DNA from: DAOUMU01 sp034409055
Lineage (GTDB): Bacteria; Chloroflexota; Anaerolineae; 4572-78; J111
DNA length: 36,260 bases
Assembly (NCBI GenBank): GCA_034409055.1
Contig: DAOUMU010000323.1
Location: forward strand, 1-36,260
Reading direction: 5' to 3'
Shown: positions 1-6,176 of the stretch, one piece after another
Numbering within the stretch: the first letter of the stretch is position 1
Layout: the number at the start of each line of letters is the position of its first letter
Position numbers and translations under genes: made by a program
The notes under the pieces: generated by a model
Database searches by the model: none
The model's input: the letters and a program-made list of their open reading frames with translations, nothing else
What the model was told of the DNA's origin: nothing

Positions 1-1066
1 GATCCAATACGTCGGGCCGGTTGGTGGCGGCCAGGAGAATGACCTCCAACCGCTCGTCGAAGCCGTCCATTTCAACCAGCAACTGGTTGAGCGTTTGTTC
101 CCGCTCATCATTCACCGCGCCCAGACCTGCCCCTCGGCGACGGCCCACCGCATCTAACTCATCAATAAAGACAATGGCCGGCGCGGCGGTTTTAGCTTGC
201 TGAAACAGGTCCCGGACCCGGCTGGCCCCCACGCCCACAAACATCTCTACAAATTCGGAGGCGCTGAGGTTGAAGAAAGGCACGCCAGCTTCACCAGCTA
301 CGGCGCGAGCCAGCAGAGTTTTGCCGGTGCCCGGAGGTCCCACCAACAAAACACCGCGGGGAATATGTGCCCCCAGGTTGTAGTAGCGGTCGGGGCGACG
401 CAAAAAGTCAACCACTTCCTGTAAATCCCGTTTGGCCTCATCGGCTCCGGCTACATCCTCAAAAGTTACTTGAGGATGTTCACCAACGTGCGGGCGGGCT
501 TTGCTTTGCCCAAAACCAAAGAGATTGGCTTGATTTTTTGCCGCGCGGCTGCCCATCCAGATGAAGAAACCGATCAACAACAAGATCGGCAGTCCATTGA
601 TCAGCAGCGTCAGAAACCAGGGCGTTGCCAGCGACTCAACATTGATCGTGACCTGATGGTCTTCAAGCAGAGGTATCAAACTGCGGTCGCCAACCGCTTG
701 GGGAAACGTGGTGACAAACTCGGTGTAGGTTTCCGGGCTGGCTGACGCGCTTGGTTGGGGAGATGTAGCCGGTGAAGCCGTAGATTGGGCTGACGCCGTT
801 GGCGAAGCGGCTGGAGGCTGCGGCCAGGTGAAAGGCCGGACAAACTGGCCCGTAATTGAATCGCCGGTAATCCTGACCGCGGAGACATTATCGGCCTTAA
901 CTTGATCCACAAAGGTGGTATACGGAATCGAAACTTCTGGCACCGCCGTGGGCCAGAAGCTAAGGATATTCCAAATAAGGAGACTGATAAAAATCAACCA
1001 CCAGATCCAGCCTGGGAATATCTTTTTAGGGGTCTCCGGTTGGGACGGTTTTTGTTGTAAAGTCAT
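1..1066 (-). CDS. ftsH: ATP-dependent zinc metalloprotease FtsH, N-terminal part (runs off the window)
   Basis: FtsH is a membrane-anchored AAA+ protease that degrades misfolded and regulatory membrane and cytosolic proteins. The frame is open and uninterrupted for 355 codons from the ATG at 1066 to the window edge, so the C-terminal M41 protease domain is not visible. Visible parts: a first membrane helix at about residues 18-37; an extracytoplasmic domain holding a Pro/Ala/Ser/Thr-rich insert (about 83-112); a second helix at about 145-165; then the AAA domain with Walker A GPPGTGKT, pore loop FVGVGASRVR, Walker B FIDELDAVGR and the start of the SRH (AATNRPD). A GGAAAGG Shine-Dalgarno lies 8 bases before the start. 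A four-repeat operator lies upstream (1148-1214). The Pro/Ser insert is unusual for the family; the assignment itself is secure. Confidence 0.97.
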   Translation of the reverse strand, partial: MTLQQKPSQPETPKKIFPGWIWWLIFISLLIWNILSFWPTAVPEVSIPYTTFVDQVKADNVSAVRITGDSITGQFVRPFTWPQPPAASPTASAQSTASPATSPQPSASASPETYTEFVTTFPQAVGDRSLIPLLEDHQVTINVESLATPWFLTLLINGLPILLLIGFFIWMGSRAAKNQANLFGFGQSKARPHVGEHPQVTFEDVAGADEAKRDLQEVVDFLRRPDRYYNLGAHIPRGVLLVGPPGTGKTLLARAVAGEAGVPFFNLSASEFVEMFVGVGASRVRDLFQQAKTAAPAIVFIDELDAVGRRRGAGLGAVNDEREQTLNQLLVEMDGFDERLEVILLAATNRPDVLD

Positions 1067-1147
1067 TTGTTTACCTTTCCAAATTTAAATTTAACGATAA
1101 CGCCAAATGTGAGGCGGAAGATATAAACTTTTCGCTACTACATCTCT

Positions 1148-1214
1148 ATCATACTCACAATTCATAGGTTTTATCTTTATACTTACCTCAAGGCAACCAT
1201 AAGAGAATCTTAAG
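1148..1214 (-). promoter_or_regulatory. Predicted ftsH promoter with four tandem 11-bp operator repeats
   Basis: Read on the minus strand, 1214 to 1171 splits into four 11-mers: CTTAAGATTCT, CTTATGGTTGC, CTTGAGGTAAG and the degenerate TATAAAGATAA. Seventeen bases after the fourth repeat comes TATGAT (1153-1148), a good -10 box, about 80 bases before the ftsH start codon. The fourth repeat occupies the -35 position, as PhoB/OmpR-family activators do at their target promoters. The same arrangement recurs at 1406-1471 and 2599-2665. The regulator is not in this window. Confidence 0.6.
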
Positions 1215-1377
1215 GCAGTTCCGAAAAAATACCTGTGCCCGGTACGGGTAATTGTCCCAACTCCGTGAAACGTGATGCGTGAAACGTGATGTTTTTACGC
1301 ATAAACCCTCACGTTTCACGTTTTACGCTTCACGTCGCCGACAGTTTTGGGATGATTTAAATTTCGGAACCCCCTTA
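1211..1377. repeat. MITE-like palindromic element with terminal inverted repeats
   Basis: The left end TAAGGCAGTTCCGAAA (from 1211) and the right end TTTCGGAACCCCCTTA (to 1377) are imperfect inverted repeats. Inside them, GTGAAACGTGATGCGTGAAACGTGA (left) faces TCACGTTTCACGTTTTACGCTTCAC (right), so most of the roughly 167 bp can fold into one long hairpin. There is no coding capacity. The outer left end overlaps the distal operator repeat of the ftsH promoter. A right-end-like copy lies at 8341-8412. This accounts for much of the 440-bp gap between ftsH and the PRC gene. Confidence 0.6.
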
Positions 1378-1405
1378 GTTGGTCAAAAAGGAACTACTAC
1401 GTTGC

Positions 1406-1471
1406 TTTAAGACTTCCTTAAGAAAGACTTGAGGCTATTGTAAGGATAAAGCGATAAAAACGCGATATGAT
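1406..1471 (+). promoter_or_regulatory. Predicted promoter of the PRC/DsrE unit with four tandem 11-bp operator repeats
   Basis: Four 11-mers run head to tail from 1406: TTTAAGACTTC, CTTAAGAAAGA, CTTGAGGCTAT and TGTAAGGATAA. Sixteen bases later comes TATGAT (1466-1471), 35 bases before the start codon at 1507. The third repeat core CTTGAGG is identical to the third core of the ftsH operator, and the bases around the fourth repeat also match (TGTAAGGATAAA against TATAAAGATAAA). Predicted binding site of a response regulator; not tested. Confidence 0.6.
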
Positions 1472-1506
1472 AATAAAGACTTCGTAAATAATCGAAGAAG
1501 GTAACT

Positions 1507-2173
1507 ATGACAAGTCAAACCACTGTTAAAAACAATGATCGAATAAATTTTGTTAAAGGACTGACCAATCCGCCCATCGCGCGGACACTCTTTGGCGAAG
1601 TCCGCTGGGCCTGGATGGGGTTTCAACCTACATTATCATCAATCCAACCACCAAAAAAGTAACGCATCTGGTGGCCAAAGAAAAAGCTTTTCCCCACATC
1701 GAACGCCTGGTGCCGATCGAACTGATCCTGGAAACATCGTCGCATAAAATTCAGTTGCGCTGTTCCAGGAATCAACTGGAAGAGATGGAATCATTTATCG
1801 AAACCGAGTTCATTCGCACCGAAATACCGGACTATGTTGGCGACCTATTTATGATATGATATGGCCTTATACTATTCCGGAGACTGAAATGATTTCGGTG
1901 GAGTATGAACGCATTCCGCCCGGTGAATTGGCAGTGCGACGAGGCGCACGCGTTGAAACAACTGACGGGCACGCCGGTCGGGTAGACGAGTTTCTGGTGA
2001 ATCCGGCGGATGGTTACATCACCCATCTGGTCCTGCGTGAAGGACACCTGTAGGGCCAAAAAGATGTAACTATTCCTATCTCGCAAATAGACCATATCGA
2101 AGAGGATGCCGTTTACCTGAAGTTCGACAAACACAGCGTGGCGGCACTCCCTTCAATTCCAATCCGCAGGTAA
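1507..2173 (+). pseudogene. PRC-barrel domain protein, decayed (two frameshifts and an in-frame stop)
   Basis: Three frames together give a PRC-barrel-like protein of about 220 residues with two barrel halves. The first half holds GVSTYIIINPTTKKVTHLV, the second holds GHAGRVDEFLVNPADGYITH and VTIPISQIDHIEEDAVYL. PRC barrels are small beta barrels found in bacterial proteins of ribosome maturation, photosynthetic reaction centres and stress roles. Lesions: a shift near 1600-1612, where a few bases seem lost; a 5-bp tandem duplication ATGATATGAT at about 1847-1857, removal of which restores FMIWPYTIPE; and TAG at 2051-2053 where TGG (Trp) is expected before GQKDVTIP. The start is the ATG at 1507 with AGAAGG upstream. 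The operator at 1406 is intact, so decay may be recent. Confidence 0.8.
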
Positions 2174-2230
2174 ACCTTTATGATCTGTGGTGATCAAATT
2201 TTATGATAGCAATGAATGGAGAAAATAAGC

Positions 2231-2581
2231 ATGAAAGAATACCGCGTGATATTTCATCTTGACGAATATAACGGGGTTCAAATCAACACCCTATTAAAAA
2301 ATATTAAAAACCTCATCGCTGACCTGGGTGAAGACAATGTTCAGATTGAGGTTGTGGCCAATGCCGAAGGGATCAATGCGCTCCTCAAACGTCCCAATGC
2401 CCATGCGGATCAAATCATCAGACTGGCCGCCAAAGGGGTTTATTTTACCGCCTGTTCCGTCGCGGTTCGTCAAATTGGACTTAGCCAGGACAAATTGTTG
2501 GAGCCGGTTGATATTGTCCGCTCCGGCATCGGGGAACTGGTCAAACGGCAAACCCAGGGTTGGGTTTATATCCGGCCCTAA
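2231..2581 (+). CDS. DsrE-family-like protein
   Basis: A 116-residue protein that fits the DsrE/DsrF (YchN-like) fold: an N-terminal strand (EYRVIFHLDEY), a helix, a strand with IEVVANAEGINALL, and later the segment GVYFTACSVAVRQIGL, where families of this type carry a cysteine. Relatives act in sulfur relay, but many stand-alone members have no known role. The ATG at 2231 is chosen over the one at 2216 because the first ATG overlaps a GGAGA that serves as a Shine-Dalgarno 8 bases before the second. It lies 57 bases after the PRC pseudogene and is probably on the same transcript under the 1406 operator. Specific function unknown. Confidence 0.75.
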   Translation: MKEYRVIFHLDEYNGVQINTLLKNIKNLIADLGEDNVQIEVVANAEGINALLKRPNAHADQIIRLAAKGVYFTACSVAVRQIGLSQDKLLEPVDIVRSGIGELVKRQTQGWVYIRP

Positions 2582-2598
2582 ACAGCACTCAGAAAAAC

Positions 2599-2665
2599 TT
2601 TAAGATTTTCTTAAGATTTTTTAGAGATCAGCATAAGGACACCCGCCGTGAGCAACTGTTATCAT
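2599..2665 (+). promoter_or_regulatory. Predicted promoter of the HEAT/H+-ATPase unit with four tandem 11-bp operator repeats
   Basis: From 2599 the 11-mers are TTTAAGATTTT, CTTAAGATTTT, TTAGAGATCAG and CATAAGGACAC. Seventeen bases after the fourth repeat comes TATCAT (2660-2665), 47 bases before the start codon at 2713. Repeat number, period, orientation and distance to the -10 box match the sites at 1148-1214 and 1406-1471. The first two repeats are the best matches to the core; the last two are weaker. Confidence 0.6.
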
Positions 2666-2712
2666 TAAGGATAGAGTTTGTAATCAATTCACCACAGAAG
2701 GGATAAAAAGTT

Positions 2713-3267
2713 ATGATTGACTGTGATAGCTTAGAAAAAGTTAAAACGGCACGCTCGAATGACGTCCTTCCGGCTAACATTGATTCTTTAATTGCTGATC
2801 TGGGTAGCCGGGACGGATTGGTTCGCCAGCAGGCGCGAATTGCGTTGATACGTATAGGTGAACCGGCGGTACCAAGCCTGATAAAAGCATTAGGAAATCG
2901 AAAAGAACCCATCCATTGGGAGGCGGCCAAGGCCTTGAGCCAGATTGGCGACCTCAAATCGGTGCAAGCCCTGGTGAAAACCCTGGAAGATAATGAATTT
3001 GGTGTCCGCTGGCTGGCCGCTGAGGGGTTGATTGCCGTAGGCTATTGTAGTTTGGCGCCCCTCTTGCAAGCCCTGATGGATCGGCCGGAATCGGTTCGCC
3101 TGCGCGAAGGCGCTCATCATGTGCTGCACGACCTGGTAAGCCGGCATTTGTTAGACCGAGTGTCAAGAGAAGAGGTCAAACCGGTTTTGGCCGCCCTGAA
3201 CGACATCGAACCAACCGTAGAAGTTCCCCTTGTGACGCACAAGGCACTGAATGCACTGCAAAAATAA
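2713..3267 (+). CDS. HEAT-repeat protein
   Basis: A 184-residue soluble protein made of about four HEAT-like helical hairpins of roughly 31 residues. Signatures are VRQQARIALIRIGEPAVPSL, WEAAKALSQIGDLKSVQAL, VRWLAAEGLIAVGYCSLAPL and VRLREGAHHVLHDL. Such PBS-lyase/HEAT proteins are scaffolds for protein contacts; none of the sequence indicates an enzyme. The ATG at 2713 has AGAAGGG upstream. It is the first gene after the 2599 operator and ends 35 bases before the H+-ATPase, so it may regulate or assemble that pump (inference). Confidence 0.8.
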   Translation: MIDCDSLEKVKTARSNDVLPANIDSLIADLGSRDGLVRQQARIALIRIGEPAVPSLIKALGNRKEPIHWEAAKALSQIGDLKSVQALVKTLEDNEFGVRWLAAEGLIAVGYCSLAPLLQALMDRPESVRLREGAHHVLHDLVSRHLLDRVSREEVKPVLAALNDIEPTVEVPLVTHKALNALQK

Positions 3268-3302
3268 AAAGACAACCACGGTTGCATAAAAGGATATTGA
3301 CC

Positions 3303-5840
3303 ATGTTAAAACAAAATCTATCTAACGCTGAAGTAAGCCAGGTACCACTCCCCAAAAAATCTCAACAAAAGTATCCAAATAAAAATCAACCAGCCCTATC
3401 CAAATCTGCCAATGGTCAAATAGCTGAGTTACCCCTGGTTGAGTTAGAGCAAAAACTTAACACCTCGCCGGATGGCTTGAGTCAGGCCGAGGCAGAACAA
3501 CGGCTGGCGCAGTACGGTTACAACGAACTCACGGAAAAAAAAACAAACCCTCTCCTGAAATTTCTATCCTATTTCTGGGGGCCCATCCCCGGCATGATCG
3601 AGGTGGCCGCCATTCTCTCGGCCCTGGTGCGCCACTGGGCCGATCTGGGCATTATTCTGGCTTTGTTAGGGGTCAACGCGGTGGTAGGCTTTTGGGAAGA
3701 GTATCAGGCCGGCAACACCATCGCCGCGCTCAAAGCCAGGCTGGCTCTACAAGCCAGGATCAAACGCGACGGCCTATGGCGATCAATCCCCGCCCGCGAG
3801 TTGGTGCCGGGCGACATCGTCCGGCTGCGCTTGGGCGATATTATCCCGGCAGACGCCAAATTAATGGACGGCGATCCCATCCAGGTAGACCAGTCGGCCT
3901 TAACCGGCGAATCTTTACCCGTCACGCGACAGGTCGGTGAGGTCGTCTATTCGGGTGCGGTCACCAAACAGGGCGAGATCAATGCCCTGGTGTATGCCAC
4001 CGGGCAGGATACGTATTTTGGCAAAACGGCTAGTCTGGTAGAAAAGGCCCATACGACCAGTCATTTTCAGCAGGCCGTGTTGAAAATTGGCGACTATTTG
4101 ATTGTGCTGGCTTTAGCCTTAGTTATTCTGATCCTGACCGTGGCTCTTTTTCGGGGTGACGATATTCTCACCACCATCCAGTTTGCCCTGGTTTTGACCG
4201 TAGCCGCCGTCCCGGCGGCCATGCCAACCGTCTTGTCTGTGACTATGGCCGTTGGCGCGCGGGTGCTGGCTAAAAAAGAAGCCGTGGTCAGCCGATTGGC
4301 GGCGGTTGAAGAAATGGCCGGTATTGATGTGCTGTGCTCCGATAAAACGGGCACCCTCACCCAAAATAAGTTAACCCTGGGCGACCCCTTCACCTTGCCC
4401 AATGTGACCCCGCAAGAGTTGATTCTCGATGCGGCGCTGGCCTCTCGTGCCGAAAACCAGGATCCCATTGACTTGGCCGTGTTGAACGGACTGCACGATC
4501 AACGCCAACTGGACGGTTACCGTGTCACCCATTTTCAACCATTTGACCCGGTTCACAAACGCACCGAAGCCACCGTATCACACGCCGATAATCCCCTTTT
4601 TCAAGTGACCAAAGGCGCCCCCCAGGTTATTTTGGCCCTGGCTCACAATGCTGCCCAGATTCAGACGCAGGTTGAGCAAGCCGTGAACGAATATGCTGCC
4701 CGCGGCTATCGTTCGTTGGGCGTGGCCCGCACCGACGTAAAGGGCAATTGGCAATTCTTGGGCGTGCTGCCGCTGTACGACCCACCCCGCGTCGACTCGC
4801 AGGCTACTATTGATACAGCTCAACAGATGGGGATCAAAGTGAAAATGGTCACCGGGGATCAACAGGCCATTGGCAAGGAAATTGCCCGGCAGTTGCATCT
4901 GGGCCCCAACATTTTGGATGCCGAACTCTTTGCCGAAACCAGCCATCACCAAACCGGCCAATTGGCCGATGCCATTGAGCATGCCGATGGTTTTGCCCAG
5001 GTTTTTCCCGAACATAAATACCACATTGTTGACGTGCTGCAACAGCGAGGCCACATTGTGGGCATGACCGGCGACGGCGTCAACGATGCCCCGGCTCTAA
5101 AAAAGGCTGATGCCGGCATTGCCGTTTCCGGAGCCACCGATGCGGCGCGCTCTGCGGCCGATATTGTGCTGCTAACGCCCGGCCTGTCGGTGATTATTGA
5201 TGCGATCAAGGAGAGTCGCAAAATCTTTCAACGGATGAACAGTTACGCCATCTACCGTATTGCCGAAACTATCCGGGTGCTACTCTTTATGACCTTGTCT
5301 ATCCTGGTGTTTAACTTCTACCCGGTCACCGCCATTATGATTGTGCTGCTGGCACTGCTGAACGACGGTGCGATTTTGTCGATTGCCTATGACAATACCC
5401 GCTACGCCCATAAACCCGAAGCGTGGAACATGCGGCAGGTGTTAGGCATCGCTACCGTTCTGGGTATCACTGGCGTGATTGCCTCGTTTGGACTTTTTTA
5501 CCTGGGTGAGAACGTCTTTCATCTGAACCGGGAGATGATCCAAACGCTGATGTATCTGAAGCTGTCGGTAGCCGGTCACCTGACCATTTTTGTGACCCGC
5601 ACCCGCCGTCCCTTCTGGTCTATCAAACCGGCCCCGATCCTGTTGGGGGCCGTGCTGGGCACGCAGCTTCTGGCGACGCTTATTGCCGTGTATGGAGTGT
5701 TTATGTATCCCCTCGGCTGGGGCTGGGCGCTGACCGTCTGGGGTTATGCCTTAGTCTGGTTCCTGGTGAATGATGGCGTCAAACAGATTGCCTACCGTAT
5801 TTTTGACCAGCAGCAACCGGGACTATTAGCGCCAAGATAA
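3303..5840 (+). CDS. P3A-type plasma-membrane H+-ATPase
   Basis: An 845-residue P-type ATPase that would pump protons out of the cell with ATP. It has an N-terminal cation-ATPase domain (residues about 40-110), TM1-2, an actuator domain with TGES at 201-204, TM3-4, the phosphorylation site DKTGTLT with Asp347, the hinge GDGVNDAP at about 590-597, and C-terminal helices. TM6 reads LLNDGAILSIAYD; its Asp688 matches the proton-binding Asp of plant and fungal H+-ATPases, and no Ca2+ or heavy-metal site is seen. A Lys/Gln/Asn-rich N-terminal tail of about 40 residues precedes the core. The ATG at 3303 is chosen because AAAGGA lies 8-9 bases upstream; an upstream in-frame TTG at 3282 lacks this. 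It follows the HEAT gene closely. Confidence 0.93.
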   Translation: MLKQNLSNAEVSQVPLPKKSQQKYPNKNQPALSKSANGQIAELPLVELEQKLNTSPDGLSQAEAEQRLAQYGYNELTEKKTNPLLKFLSYFWGPIPGMIEVAAILSALVRHWADLGIILALLGVNAVVGFWEEYQAGNTIAALKARLALQARIKRDGLWRSIPARELVPGDIVRLRLGDIIPADAKLMDGDPIQVDQSALTGESLPVTRQVGEVVYSGAVTKQGEINALVYATGQDTYFGKTASLVEKAHTTSHFQQAVLKIGDYLIVLALALVILILTVALFRGDDILTTIQFALVLTVAAVPAAMPTVLSVTMAVGARVLAKKEAVVSRLAAVEEMAGIDVLCSDKTGTLTQNKLTLGDPFTLPNVTPQELILDAALASRAENQDPIDLAVLNGLHDQRQLDGYRVTHFQPFDPVHKRTEATVSHADNPLFQVTKGAPQVILALAHNAAQIQTQVEQAVNEYAARGYRSLGVARTDVKGNWQFLGVLPLYDPPRVDSQATIDTAQQMGIKVKMVTGDQQAIGKEIARQLHLGPNILDAELFAETSHHQTGQLADAIEHADGFAQVFPEHKYHIVDVLQQRGHIVGMTGDGVNDAPALKKADAGIAVSGATDAARSAADIVLLTPGLSVIIDAIKESRKIFQRMNSYAIYRIAETIRVLLFMTLSILVFNFYPVTAIMIVLLALLNDGAILSIAYDNTRYAHKPEAWNMRQVLGIATVLGITGVIASFGLFYLGENVFHLNREMIQTLMYLKLSVAGHLTIFVTRTRRPFWSIKPAPILLGAVLGTQLLATLIAVYGVFMYPLGWGWALTVWGYALVWFLVNDGVKQIAYRIFDQQQPGLLAPR

Positions 5841-5847
5841 CAAGCCC

Positions 5848-6145
5848 ATGACTGAACAAACAAACGGGAAAATTGGATACTGGGAAACCGTGACCTTTTT
5901 TTGCGGCCGTGAATGGCGCCAATATTCGACTGGCTTCAGCCACCGGCAGCCAAACCTGGATTTCAGGAGCGGGTATCGTGGCCTGTGTTGGCGCTCTGGC
6001 GGCGTTGCTCTGGCAAACAGCAACCAGTTCGCCCCAACAGTTATGGGTTTTAGGAGCGATGGTTGGCCTGGCTTTTGGCATCGAAGCCGGTTATCGTGTC
6101 TTGACGGGTCGTAAAATACACCTGTCCACAATACAATCAAACTGA
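5848..6145 (+). pseudogene. Small two-helix membrane protein, frameshifted in a T7 run
   Basis: From the ATG at 5848 (7 bases after the ATPase stop) the first 18 codons read MTEQTNGKIGYWETVTFF. The frame then becomes implausible. Skipping one T in the run of seven at 5896-5902 joins it to AAVNGANIRLASATGSQ and two hydrophobic helices (ISGAGIVACVGALAALLW and LWVLGAMVGLAFGIEAGY), ending at 6145. The intact protein would have about 98 residues. It lies between the H+-ATPase and ClC genes and may have been an accessory subunit. It could be a real frameshift, programmed slippage or a sequencing error in the homopolymer. No family recognised. Confidence 0.55.
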
Positions 6146-6176
6146 ACACACCTATAGACAAGGAACCTAAATAGTT

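Noticed and set aside
2051..2053. TAG in the PRC gene read as an amino acid
   Set aside because: Two other lesions in the same gene and no other sign of stop-codon reassignment; ordinary decay is simpler.
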